From contig JBGVRC010000007.1 in NCBI GenBank assembly GCA_045128055.1, positions 5,881-69,880 of the forward strand: 64,000 bases of DNA, in the 5' to 3' direction. Each line of letters opens with the position of its first letter. Within the stretch, counting starts at the first letter, position 1. This DNA comes from Scatosoma sp045128055 (GTDB lineage: Bacteria > Bacillota > Clostridia > Christensenellales > Borkfalkiaceae). Both the position numbers and the translations under genes were made by a program. Below are positions 42,803 through 51,508 of the stretch, one piece after another. The notes beneath the pieces are model-generated. The model ran no database searches and was not told the DNA's origin. It saw only the letters and a program-made list of their open reading frames with translations.

Positions 42803-44224
42803 ATGGCAAAGTTTAATATGAATCCTTTAAAAAATCCTATGCCGACGCAAGACCCTGCAATCCGCAACGGGAACTTTGACGAAGTGGCGCTCGGCTACAC
42901 GGCGGAAATGGCTATTGACGAAGCCAAACGCTGTATCGGCTGTAAAAACCGCCCTTGCGTAGCGGCTTGTCCTGTCAATATAAAAATCCCCGAATTTATC
43001 GCAAAGGTAGCGGAAGGGGATTTTGAAAGCGCGTATCAAATCATAGCGGAAGATTCCGCTTTGCCCGCCGTTTGCGGCAGAGTTTGTCCCCAAGAAACGC
43101 AATGCGAAGGCAAATGCACGCGCGGGATAAAAGCGGGCTGCGAAGCGGTTGGCATCGGTAGGTTGGAACGCTTTGTCGCCGACTGGCATAACGCGAATTG
43201 CAGCGTTCAACCCGTACCTGCCCCCACCAATGGCCATAAAGTTGCGATTATCGGTTCTGGTCCTGCGGGGCTTACCTGTGCGGGCGATTTGGCGAAAATG
43301 GGCTATGAAGTCACCGTTTTCGAAGCCCTGCACGTAGCGGGCGGCGTGCTTGTTTACGGTATTCCCGAATTCCGTTTGCCCAAGGCAATCGTGCAAAAGG
43401 AAGTGGACAATTTAAAGGCGCTTGGCGTAAAAGTGGAAACGAATATGGTCATTGGCCGCGTGCTGACCGTGGAAGAATTAAGGACGGAATACGGCTTTGA
43501 CGCCGTGTTTATCGGCTCGGGCGCGGGGTTGCCTAAATTTATGGGTATTCCCGGCGAAAGCTTGAAAGGGGTGTATTCGGCAAACGAATTTTTAACTCGT
43601 TCGAACTTAATGAAAGCGTATATGGCGGGCAGCCGTACCCCTATTCAACGCGGCAAATGCGTTGCGGTTGTGGGCGGCGGCAACGTAGCGATGGACGCGG
43701 CGCGTACGGCGAAGCGTTTGGGCGCGGAAGTGCATATTATCTACCGTCGCGGCGAAGAAGAATTGCCTGCGCGTAAGGAAGAAATCGAACACGCCAAAGA
43801 AGAAGGGATTATCTTCGATTTGTTGACGAACCCTACCCGCATTTTGCCTACGGAAACGACCGACCCGCGTGATCCTTCCTACGGCTGGGTAAACGGTATC
43901 GAATGTATCAAGATGGAGCTTGGCGAGCCGGACGAAAGCGGTCGCCGTTCCCCCAAAGCGGTTGCGGGCAGCGAATTTGTTATTCCCGTCGATTGCGTGA
44001 TTATGTCGCTTGGTACTTCGCCCAATCCTTTGTTGAAAGCGACGACGCCCGGCTTGGAAACCTTGCGCCGCGGGGAAATTTCCGTGGACGAAGTAGGCAA
44101 AACTTCGCTGGACGGCGTGTATTGCGGCGGGGACGCGGCTACGGGCGCGGCTACGGTCATCAAAGCCATGGGTGCGGGAAAAGTAGCGGCGAAAGCGATT
44201 GACGAATATATAAAAAGTAAATAA
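42803..44224 (+). CDS. nfnB: NfnB, glutamate-synthase-small-subunit-like NADPH subunit
   Basis: The 473-residue protein has two [4Fe-4S] sites in CIGCKNRPCVAACP and VCPQETQCEGKC (residues 45-105), FAD site VAIIGSGPAGLTCAGDLAKMG near residue 148 and NADP site VAVVGGGNVAMDAARTA near residue 289. Similar to GltD, but its partner NfnA upstream and no glutamate synthase large subunit point to Nfn. A copy of the dispersed motif (43206-43225, reverse strand) encodes VQPVPAPTN in the linker before the FAD domain. Confidence 0.92.
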   Translation: MAKFNMNPLKNPMPTQDPAIRNGNFDEVALGYTAEMAIDEAKRCIGCKNRPCVAACPVNIKIPEFIAKVAEGDFESAYQIIAEDSALPAVCGRVCPQETQCEGKCTRGIKAGCEAVGIGRLERFVADWHNANCSVQPVPAPTNGHKVAIIGSGPAGLTCAGDLAKMGYEVTVFEALHVAGGVLVYGIPEFRLPKAIVQKEVDNLKALGVKVETNMVIGRVLTVEELRTEYGFDAVFIGSGAGLPKFMGIPGESLKGVYSANEFLTRSNLMKAYMAGSRTPIQRGKCVAVVGGGNVAMDAARTAKRLGAEVHIIYRRGEEELPARKEEIEHAKEEGIIFDLLTNPTRILPTETTDPRDPSYGWVNGIECIKMELGEPDESGRRSPKAVAGSEFVIPVDCVIMSLGTSPNPLLKATTPGLETLRRGEISVDEVGKTSLDGVYCGGDAATGAATVIKAMGAGKVAAKAIDEYIKSK

Positions 44225-44279
44225 TTGATTGTAAAAGGTAAGCAGGACAACGAAATCGGGAAAAGGTGACGGTTGTAGT

Positions 44280-47144
44280 ATGGAACAGATAGAGATGCTT
44301 TGCGAAACGGAAACGCAAAATTCCAAGGTTGACAATAAAATAAAAGAAAAGGGCGGGTTTTTCGAGAGAAATTACGCGTTGTTTTTCGCGCCGCTTATCG
44401 TTTTATTTATCTATATTTGCGCGCTTTGGCGGTACGGCGTATATCCGTTCGGTAATCAATTTACGGCGGCAAGCTACGATTTGTCCGCGCAAATTTGTCC
44501 GTTTATCGAGCATTTGTACGACGTAATCAACGGAAAATCCACCTTGACCTATACCTATGCGATTGCAGGCGGAGCGGACGTCACGGGTACGTTTTTATAC
44601 TTCTTTATCAGTCCGTTCAGCTTTTTGTTCTTGATTTTAGGGGAAGGTAAGGTCGCGCACGCCAGCGCAATCGTGATGATGTGCAAGCTCGCCGTTATTG
44701 CAGTTTCGGGCGCGTGGTTCGCCAAGAAAATGTTTAAAAATATTCCCGACTATCTTTGCATAGCAATCGGGGTGGTCTACACCTATTGCGGATATACTTT
44801 CGTAGCAAATACGTATATCAACTGGTTGGATTTCTTGATTTATCTGCCTTTTTGCGCGGGCGCGTTCCGTAGATTTGTTAAAACGGGCAAATATCTGCTT
44901 TTCGCTGTGTTGATGTCGGCGTGCGTTTATACTTGTTTCTCGATTGCGTGCTTTTCTATGCTCACCGTTTTCCCTTGCTTGGTTGCCTACGCCCTGCTTT
45001 GCGTGGAAAAATCGGAAAGAAAGACGTTTATCACCAAGCTTTGCTTGGCGTTTGTAATCGCCGTGTTGATTGCGTTGCCCGTTTTGTTGCCTTCCGTGGT
45101 CGCAACGAGCAACAGCGCGCGTACGGGCGGTTTTTTCGATAGGCTCTGGTTTGGGTACGTAGAAGAAAGCGGCAAGGAAGTTTTTGACAAGAAAACCTTT
45201 TTAGATAAGCTGGAAAAAGCTTCGTACGCGAAGTTTACCTATATCTTCACCGACGCCATCTTTATCCTTTTGACGATGATTTGGTTCTTCCGCAAGGGCT
45301 TGAAAAACAAATTTGCGCAATTTATGCTCGTTTCGGCAATTTTGACCCTTTTGCCCGTGTTTGTGGACGAAGCGATGCTGCTTTTAAACTTCGGTTCGTA
45401 TTACTCCTACGCTTTGCGTTTTGGGTTTTTAAACGCCTTATTCTTCCTTGGCGGGGCGTGCCTTTGCTTGGAAGACGTTTGCTTTAAGAAAGGGCGCGCG
45501 TATGACGGTTCTGCTTTGGGTGAAAAGGATTGTCAAGCGGAAGAAGAATTGTCTGACGATACTGACGCTGAAATTGCGGAAAAATTGCAAAACGATGGGG
45601 GCAGGTACGCGTTGAATGAAAATTCAGCGGGGATAAGCCATATAAAAAAGGACAATAAAAAGACGGCTAAAATCGTGTGCTTGGTCGCGCTTGCCGTCGT
45701 TTCGGTAATTGCTACGCTTATTTTAGCGGTTATGTTTATCGGCGCGGACAAGCTCGCGCCTATGAGTTCGTCGGAATATACGCAATTTTTAAACGGTACG
45801 GAAGAAAAAGCGGGATTTCTTGCAAAATTCCCTAAGGGCTGGCAAAACGGCGTAAAGGAAGCTTGCGACAAGCTGCGTACGATGGACGGCAGCTTTACCC
45901 ATTCGCTTGGGAATATGGAAATTGTGTCCGTCGTGTTTATCGTGGTGATGATTGCAGGTGGGCTTGGCGTATGGTTTGTGGCGGATAAAAAGCTCAGCGC
46001 GCGTATGGCGTCTTATTTCTTGTTGGTTGTCGTTGGCTCGCAAATCCTGTTTTTCAACGGGCAGCTTGTTATCGGGAATAGGTCCGAGCAATACAAAAGA
46101 TTAGACGCATATACGGAAGCGGTGGAAATTTTGCAGGATATGGACGACAGCTATTATCGTATCAAGGACTTTGGCAACAAGGACGGCAACGGCAAGGTCA
46201 ACGAAACGTTGCTTGGCAACGCGCCGCTTGTGGCAGGGTCTAACTGTTTCTCGGTATTCTCGTCCGTTATTGAAGATTACAACTTTATTTACTATCCGCT
46301 GTTTGGTCGCACGAAGCCGACGAACAGTATGAAGAGTAACGATAGAAATAAATCGTTTGCGGACGCGTTCTTGGGCTATAAATATTATTGGGTGCGCTAT
46401 CAAACGGACGACGTGGAAGCCGCGGACGGCTTGTCGTATTTGGAACAAGTATACGTTACGGGCGAAGACGGGAAGCAGAAAAAGCTTGTCGTTGGAGAAT
46501 CGGGCGATAAATATACTATCTATAAAAACCAAATCGTTTTCCCCAGCGCGTATATCGTGGAAGATGGGGAATTCCGCTTCGCTAAGGAAAATACAACGGC
46601 GAACAGCTATGCAAACCAAAAAGCTTTGTATGAGTTCTTAGGTGGCGAAAAATACGAAGGTACGGATAGACCTGGGATTGCGCAAACGCGAAAATTGAGC
46701 AAAAAGCTGCACGAACAAGGCGTGCAAGTGGAAGTCGGGGCAGGCAAAATCACGGCGAAAGCGACGGCAGAGAAGGACGGGCAATGCTTGTTCTTGAACT
46801 TTGTTGCTTCGCGCGGATATTCTGTTACGGTCAACGGCAAAAAAGCGCAGCTTGTCGACAATGACTTAAAATTCTTATGCGTAGCCCTTGAAGAAGGGGA
46901 GAACATGGTGGAATTTACCTATTCGTCGCCGTATGCAAGATATATCGGCGTAGGGTTTGTTATGGCGGTGTTGAGCTTGGCGGTGGTGGCGCTTTTGCTC
47001 TTAAAAACGCGCGTTGTAGAAATAGCCGCGCCCGTAATATCTTGGGCAGGAGTGATTTTGGCGATTGCGCTCGTGGCGTTTTTTATGCTGTATCCGACGG
47101 CTGTTTGCCTAACGAAGCTGGCGGCGCTTTTGGGGGCGCTATGA
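44280..47144 (+). CDS. YfhO-family membrane protein
   Basis: The 954-residue protein has many hydrophobic helices (from about residue 32 on), a YNFIYYPLFGRTKPTN stretch in the extracytoplasmic domain and a C-terminal helix, as in YfhO/GT-C-like proteins linked to glycosylation of lipoteichoic acid or teichoic acids in Firmicutes. A charged loop at about residues 420-460 contains a 20-bp motif copy (45597-45616), read as GGRYALN, which looks like an inserted piece. Start ATG 44280 has a weak Shine-Dalgarno (AAAGGTGA, 14 bp away). Confidence 0.85.
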   Translation: MEQIEMLCETETQNSKVDNKIKEKGGFFERNYALFFAPLIVLFIYICALWRYGVYPFGNQFTAASYDLSAQICPFIEHLYDVINGKSTLTYTYAIAGGADVTGTFLYFFISPFSFLFLILGEGKVAHASAIVMMCKLAVIAVSGAWFAKKMFKNIPDYLCIAIGVVYTYCGYTFVANTYINWLDFLIYLPFCAGAFRRFVKTGKYLLFAVLMSACVYTCFSIACFSMLTVFPCLVAYALLCVEKSERKTFITKLCLAFVIAVLIALPVLLPSVVATSNSARTGGFFDRLWFGYVEESGKEVFDKKTFLDKLEKASYAKFTYIFTDAIFILLTMIWFFRKGLKNKFAQFMLVSAILTLLPVFVDEAMLLLNFGSYYSYALRFGFLNALFFLGGACLCLEDVCFKKGRAYDGSALGEKDCQAEEELSDDTDAEIAEKLQNDGGRYALNENSAGISHIKKDNKKTAKIVCLVALAVVSVIATLILAVMFIGADKLAPMSSSEYTQFLNGTEEKAGFLAKFPKGWQNGVKEACDKLRTMDGSFTHSLGNMEIVSVVFIVVMIAGGLGVWFVADKKLSARMASYFLLVVVGSQILFFNGQLVIGNRSEQYKRLDAYTEAVEILQDMDDSYYRIKDFGNKDGNGKVNETLLGNAPLVAGSNCFSVFSSVIEDYNFIYYPLFGRTKPTNSMKSNDRNKSFADAFLGYKYYWVRYQTDDVEAADGLSYLEQVYVTGEDGKQKKLVVGESGDKYTIYKNQIVFPSAYIVEDGEFRFAKENTTANSYANQKALYEFLGGEKYEGTDRPGIAQTRKLSKKLHEQGVQVEVGAGKITAKATAEKDGQCLFLNFVASRGYSVTVNGKKAQLVDNDLKFLCVALEEGENMVEFTYSSPYARYIGVGFVMAVLSLAVVALLLLKTRVVEIAAPVISWAGVILAIALVAFFMLYPTAVCLTKLAALLGAL

Positions 47145-47203
47145 CGGCTCGTATGAGAAAATTTAAATTTTTCAAAAAAAGTTAAAAAAAGCGTAAAAAA
47201 CGC

Positions 47204-47232
47204 TTGACTAAACAAAAAAGTATAAGTATAAT
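47204..47232 (+). promoter_or_regulatory. Promoter of tRNA-Pro
   Basis: TTGACT, 17 bp, TATAAT, 35 bp before the tRNA. Confidence 0.75.
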
Positions 47233-47267
47233 AAGTTATGCTGTTTATGGAAACGGCGTAACAATAT

Positions 47268-47344
47268 TGAGGCGTAGCGCAGCTTGGTAGCGCGTTTGGT
47301 TAGGGACCAAAAGGTCGTGGGTTCAAGTCCCGTCGCCTCAACCA
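47268..47344 (+). tRNA. tRNA-Pro(AGG)
   Basis: The acceptor TGAGGCG pairs with CGCCTCA, then A and encoded CCA. The anticodon stem TTTGG/CCAAA encloses TTAGGGA, giving anticodon AGG. The T-arm is GTGGGTTCAAGTCCCGT. 77 nt. An A at position 34 is rare in bacteria, and the gene starts with T. Its 3' 45 bp are repeated at 63424-63468. Confidence 0.92.
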
Positions 47345-47346
47345 CG

Positions 47347-47386
47347 GAAAAAGCTTTGAAACTAAAGGGTTTCAGAGCTTTTTTCT
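47347..47386 (+). terminator. Terminator after tRNA-Pro (left end of island 2)
   Basis: GAAAAAGCTTTGAAAC pairs with GTTTCAGAGCTTTTTTC with one bulge. The first 18 bp are also found at 63713-63730. Confidence 0.85.
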
Positions 47387-47414
47387 TTTATCTTTTTGCA
47401 TCTATTTTGCAATT

Positions 47415-47434
47415 AGGTCAACACTTAGGTCAAC
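47415..47434 (+). other. Integrase arm-type repeats, left end
   Basis: AGGTCAAC at 47415-47422 and 47427-47434 (12-bp period). The same octamer recurs at the right end (63299-63327). Confidence 0.6.
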
Positions 47435-47476
47435 AAAAAAAGAACTTTTAACATCTTCCGCAAAGGAAGGAAAAAC

Positions 47477-48646
47477 ATGGCAACTATTTACCCCAACAAA
47501 AAAGACGGAAAAATTATTTCTGTGAAGCTGAAAGCATACCTTGGCAGAGATGAACACGGCAAGCAAATTTTCCGTTGTAAGAATTGGATTCCCGAAAAGG
47601 ATATGACAGAAAAGAAGCTTCTTGCGCTTGCAGAAAAGGAAGCTATTCTCTTTGAATACGAAGCCGCCGCCAAGTACGAAGAAGAAAGAAAAGCTTTTAA
47701 ACCGAATGAAATTTTGTTTAATGACTTCGTTCAAAAGGTTTGGTTTCCTGAGAAAATCAATCCAAAAGAAGTCCGAGCAACGACAATTACATTTCACTCT
47801 TGCATGTTAAAAATCATTCTCCCCTATTTTGAAGGGCAAAAGTTAAAGGATATTACGGATAAGCATATTGAAAAATACCTTTCCTATCTTAAAAATACTT
47901 ATCGGACAAGATATAATACACCACTTGCCCCGAAAACGATTCGCCACCATTACGGCACATTGAGTTTGATTTTCGGGTATGCGTTAAAACTTGATTACAT
48001 AGAGAAAAATCCCCTTGCAAAAGTGGAAACGCCTAAAACCACGAAGCAAAAGGTAAAAGCTCTTTCCAAGGCAGAAACGCAAATATTTATACAAGAGATT
48101 CAAAAGCTTCCGTTGTGGCTTAGAACAATGTACACCTTACTTTTGACGACAGGTGTTCGTCGTGGCGAATGCTTCGGGCTTCAATGGCAAGACGTGGATT
48201 TTATCAATAAATCTATTCACATAGAGCGAAGTGTAACTTATACTTCCATGAGCGGAATTGTCATAGGTTTACCGAAAACGGATGCAGGGATTAGGGAAAT
48301 TCCCTTGACGGATGGGATGATAAAGTTGTTGCAAGAGTACAAAAGCAAAGAAAATGCGGCGGCGACCGCCTTTGTATTCCATTCGGAAACTTCACCTTTT
48401 GACCCCCATCACCCCGATTTTGCAACCGACCATTTGAAGAAGTTCATGAAGAAGATAGGTTTACCCGACATGTCGCCCCATGACTTGCGACATACCTGCG
48501 CATCCTTGCTATTGCAAAGCGGCGCGGATATAAAAAGTGTGCAAGACATTTTAGGGCATGCGGATGCTTCTACCACTTTAAACTTCTATGTGAAGTCTGA
48601 CATGAACAATATGCGAACAGCTACCGCAAACGCCTTTAATTGGTAA
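47477..48646 (+). CDS. Tyrosine recombinase / integrase of island 2
   Basis: The 389-residue protein has an N-terminal AP2-like arm-binding domain (IYPNKKDGKIISVKLKAYLG), a SAM-like core-binding domain, then catalytic residues: Arg in TTGVRRGE near 225, HDLRH near 335, and the tyrosine in STTLNFYV near 370. It is of the Tn916/phage integrase type. AAGGAAGG precedes the ATG. It reads away from the tRNA. Confidence 0.95.
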   Translation: MATIYPNKKDGKIISVKLKAYLGRDEHGKQIFRCKNWIPEKDMTEKKLLALAEKEAILFEYEAAAKYEEERKAFKPNEILFNDFVQKVWFPEKINPKEVRATTITFHSCMLKIILPYFEGQKLKDITDKHIEKYLSYLKNTYRTRYNTPLAPKTIRHHYGTLSLIFGYALKLDYIEKNPLAKVETPKTTKQKVKALSKAETQIFIQEIQKLPLWLRTMYTLLLTTGVRRGECFGLQWQDVDFINKSIHIERSVTYTSMSGIVIGLPKTDAGIREIPLTDGMIKLLQEYKSKENAAATAFVFHSETSPFDPHHPDFATDHLKKFMKKIGLPDMSPHDLRHTCASLLLQSGADIKSVQDILGHADASTTLNFYVKSDMNNMRTATANAFNW

Positions 48647-48660
48647 GCAAAAGCAAACAA

Positions 48661-48709
48661 AAAAGTTGATTGAAAGTTATGTCATTTGACAGCTTTCAGT
48701 CAACTTTTT
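48661..48709 (+). terminator. Terminator after the integrase
   Basis: AAAAGTTGA-TGAAAG pairs with CTTTCA-TCAACTTTTT around a loop. Confidence 0.8.
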
Positions 48710-48750
48710 ATTCCATTGAAAAGGTCTATAACATCTTTTAACATCTTTTG

Positions 48751-48790
48751 CTATAAAGCCACTATAAATCAGCTATAAAATAGCTATAAA
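48751..48790. repeat. Four CTATAAA heptamers at exact 11-bp spacing
   Basis: CTATAAA starts at 48751, 48762, 48773 and 48784. A related CTATAAC lies at 48725. The array sits between the integrase and the next gene and could bind a directionality factor or a repressor. Nothing else is seen in 48710-48866. Confidence 0.7.
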
Positions 48791-48866
48791 TTTATTGTAA
48801 AAGCTTTATAAAAATAAGAATTAGAAGGTAAAAAGAATTTCAAAAATCAAAGTTTATTTTTAAATA

Positions 48867-50033
48867 TTATTTTTCTTGTTTATTTTTTATTCTTTCAATT
48901 TTTTGGATGTCCTCATTATCAAGTAATTCATTATGTTCTATCCAATATGTTTCTCCATTAAAAGAAAAAACGGAAATGTAAGCCTCATCATATTGTTGAT
49001 TGTATTTTTTGGGCGTTAATTTAAAGTTGTGAAAGTCTGCTCCACTCCAACTAAGTTTTTTTCTATTTGTATTTTTTTCTGTGAAATACATTAGCAAACC
49101 ATTTATTGTATATATTTTAATCACTTTATCGCATGATAATGCAATAAGAGTAGCGATTGAATCTTGTTCGCCCAATAAATGAAATTGTTCTAAAATTTCC
49201 GTTTCCTTTCTTGTATCTATATATTGATGTTTTACAATAGAAAAAATAGCTTCATTTTTCTTTTCTTCATTTTCGAAAGAATCTCTCACAGAGTTATAAA
49301 AATTAGTTCTTTTATAATCCTCAATATGCTCCCAACCAATATATTTTTGAACAAATTCTTCTGAATATGGTTCAGTCATTGAATCAAAACATCTATAAAG
49401 TATTTCTTCGTCCATAAGTAATACAGGAAATGGGTCAATAGCTAAACGCATAATAGCAACTATGCATATTACATTTTTTAGAAAGTATAAAAAATTGTTT
49501 ATGAAAGTTTCTTGGGATTTTACTTGAAAAATAGGGTGGTTTCTTGAAATATAAAAATTGCGCAATCCCTGTTTGTGGACATACTTATTCAGTTTATGAC
49601 TGATTTCTTCTGCTTGTTTGAAAAAATTGGGCATATTGGAAGTCATATCGATAAAAACGCTACCGTCTTTTGACAATTTTTTTATCATTTGCTGTCTCAT
49701 CGGGAAATCTTGAACATTTTTCCAATCATTAAGATATTTTTCTCTTGATTCTTCTTCAACATCGCATAAAAATACCATAGTTGTAGAAATATCTACGGCT
49801 GAGCGTAAAGCAAAATAAGCACAATCAAAATATCCCATTTCAAACAGTTCAATAGAATTTATCAAAAGTTGAACGGCTTCCATGATGAATGTATTGCCGA
49901 TATTTGTATCCATACGTCCAGACCAACTACGTTCAATGTTGAGCAAGTCGTAATAAAGTTTGCTTTTATTTGGAATCGTTAAAGGTTGAATATTTTCATT
50001 CTTCCTCCGTTTAACAAAAAAATCTTCCTCCAT
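48867..50033 (-). CDS. Unknown cytoplasmic protein
   Basis: The 388-residue protein is rich in Lys, Asn and aromatic residues, without membrane helices or signal peptide. LLINSIELFEMGYFDCAYFALRSAVDISTTMVFLCDV near residue 50 (read in parts) suggests a helical bundle like HEPN-type or DUF-class proteins of mobile regions. The end part is beta-rich. I do not recognise the family. It precedes the next minus-strand gene by 14 bp, so they form an operon. Confidence 0.7.
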   Translation of the reverse strand: MEEDFFVKRRKNENIQPLTIPNKSKLYYDLLNIERSWSGRMDTNIGNTFIMEAVQLLINSIELFEMGYFDCAYFALRSAVDISTTMVFLCDVEEESREKYLNDWKNVQDFPMRQQMIKKLSKDGSVFIDMTSNMPNFFKQAEEISHKLNKYVHKQGLRNFYISRNHPIFQVKSQETFINNFLYFLKNVICIVAIMRLAIDPFPVLLMDEEILYRCFDSMTEPYSEEFVQKYIGWEHIEDYKRTNFYNSVRDSFENEEKKNEAIFSIVKHQYIDTRKETEILEQFHLLGEQDSIATLIALSCDKVIKIYTINGLLMYFTEKNTNRKKLSWSGADFHNFKLTPKKYNQQYDEAYISVFSFNGETYWIEHNELLDNEDIQKIERIKNKQEK

Positions 50034-50047
50034 AATATTGCCCTTAT

Positions 50048-50374
50048 TTATTGTTTCATTTGTTGAATTGAACTGATTTCTTCTTGGGTTAAATGTTTTG
50101 ATAAGTTATAGCCTTTTTCAAGTAACATCTTAAAGCCTTTGAATCTTAAAAAATTTTCTGCGTTTTGATAGGCTTGGTCATAGGTATTAGGCATAATGCG
50201 GTGGGACAAATTCCAAGCCATAGCTTCCAAGGGATATTTCGCAACCAAGTGTTGAATATGTTGAATCATTGCATTATATTGTTGCGTTGAATAATAAGTC
50301 CGCAACTTTTGAATATCGTCAACCAAATCAAATACTTCTTTATATTGACGAAAAACTTCTAAATAGTCATTCAT
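50048..50374 (-). CDS. Small helical protein, unknown
   Basis: 108 residues from the ATG at 50374, chosen because AAGGAAAAA lies upstream. MNDYLEVFRQYKEVFDLVDDIQKL suggests helices throughout. It is transcribed ahead of the 388-residue gene. Family unknown. Confidence 0.6.
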   Translation of the reverse strand: MNDYLEVFRQYKEVFDLVDDIQKLRTYYSTQQYNAMIQHIQHLVAKYPLEAMAWNLSHRIMPNTYDQAYQNAENFLRFKGFKMLLEKGYNLSKHLTQEEISSIQQMKQ

Positions 50375-50544
50375 AGATTTTTCCTTATTAGGTATATTTA
50401 TAAATATATACACCTAAAAATAAGTTGTCAAACAAAAAAGATTTAAATTGGGCGGCGGCGAGTTAAAAACACTTTAAAAAATATAATTTTTTAAGAAAAA
50501 GTATAAAAATTATATAAACAAACAATAAATATTCCGTGCAACTA

Positions 50545-50573
50545 TTGACATTATTCCGCAAAAGGTATATAAT
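50545..50573 (+). promoter_or_regulatory. Promoter of the Fic/helicase/methylase operon
   Basis: TTGACA, 17 bp, TATAAT, an exact consensus, 33 bp before the fic start. Confidence 0.85.
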
Positions 50574-50606
50574 AGCTGTAATACATAATTGGGAGTGTAT
50601 CATTTT

Positions 50607-51494
50607 ATGAATGTAAAAGAAGCGGCAAAACTTTGGGGAATCTCTGAAAGACGAGTTCGCGTTCTCTGCGCCAACGGCCAAATCGATGGTGCTTTTCAGT
50701 ATGGGAAACTTTGGGTGATTCCTGACGGCGCGGAAAAGCCTGCGGATGGCAGAATTAAAACCAAAGCAAGCCTTTTGGAGCTTATCAACCAAAAGAAAAA
50801 AGAACTTGATAGCCGCCGCCCTTTAACGGAAGGCGAAGTTCAACGTTTGTATGAAGATTTTATGATTGAATACACCTACAACTCCAACGCGATTGAAGGT
50901 AACACGCTGACACTTAGAGAAACGGATATGGTTTTGCGTGGGCTTACGATTGACAAGAAACCCTTAAAAGACCACATGGAAGCCGTCGGACATAAAGAAG
51001 CCTTTTGGTATATTTGCGACTTGGTAAAGGAAAAAGCTGAATTATCGGAATATGTTATAAAGCAAATCCATACGCTTGTGCTTGCGGATAAGCCGCACGA
51101 TAGAGGCATTTACCGCCGCGTACCTGTTCGTATTATGGGCGCACAGCATACGCCGCCGCAACCCTATCTCATCGAGCCGAAAATGACGGAGCTTATCTTA
51201 AATTTTAATAAGAATAGCGAAGAAAACATTGTTGATAAATTGGCGCGCTTTCACCTTGAATTTGAAGGAATCCATCCTTTCATTGACGGCAATGGGCGCA
51301 CAGGTAGATTGCTTGTAAACATGGAATTGATGAAAGCAGGATATCCGCCTATTGATATTAAGTTTACCGACCGCATGCGTTATTATGATGCGTTTGATGC
51401 CTACCATGTACGCGGTGACCTGTCAGAAATGGCAAAGCTCTTTGCGGAATACTTAAACGCAAGATTGGATGAATACTTGAAAGTGTTGAATTAA
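50607..51494 (+). CDS. Fic-domain protein with N-terminal helix-turn-helix
   Basis: The 295-residue protein has an excisionase-like HTH at the start (MNVKEAAKLWGISERRVRVL), an inhibitory helix TYNSNAIEGN near residue 90 (pattern SxxxEG) and the Fic motif HPFIDGNGRTGR at 223-234, complete with catalytic His. Fic enzymes transfer AMP or similar groups to target proteins. Being the first gene of an operon with a helicase and a methylase, it may control or guard that system. GGGAG precedes ATG 50607. Confidence 0.9.
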   Translation: MNVKEAAKLWGISERRVRVLCANGQIDGAFQYGKLWVIPDGAEKPADGRIKTKASLLELINQKKKELDSRRPLTEGEVQRLYEDFMIEYTYNSNAIEGNTLTLRETDMVLRGLTIDKKPLKDHMEAVGHKEAFWYICDLVKEKAELSEYVIKQIHTLVLADKPHDRGIYRRVPVRIMGAQHTPPQPYLIEPKMTELILNFNKNSEENIVDKLARFHLEFEGIHPFIDGNGRTGRLLVNMELMKAGYPPIDIKFTDRMRYYDAFDAYHVRGDLSEMAKLFAEYLNARLDEYLKVLN

Positions 51495-51508
51495 GCGAGG
51501 AAAATACA

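Noticed and set aside
42803..44224. Glutamate synthase small subunit
   Set aside because: No large subunit is adjacent and NfnA is directly upstream, so NfnB is the better name.
48751..48790. Short CRISPR-like array
   Set aside because: Repeats are 7 bp at 11-bp spacing, far too short for CRISPR, and no cas genes are nearby.
51119..51133. GCGTACCTG inside fic as a motif copy
   Set aside because: Only 9 bases match and the flanks differ from the dispersed 20-bp motif; likely chance.
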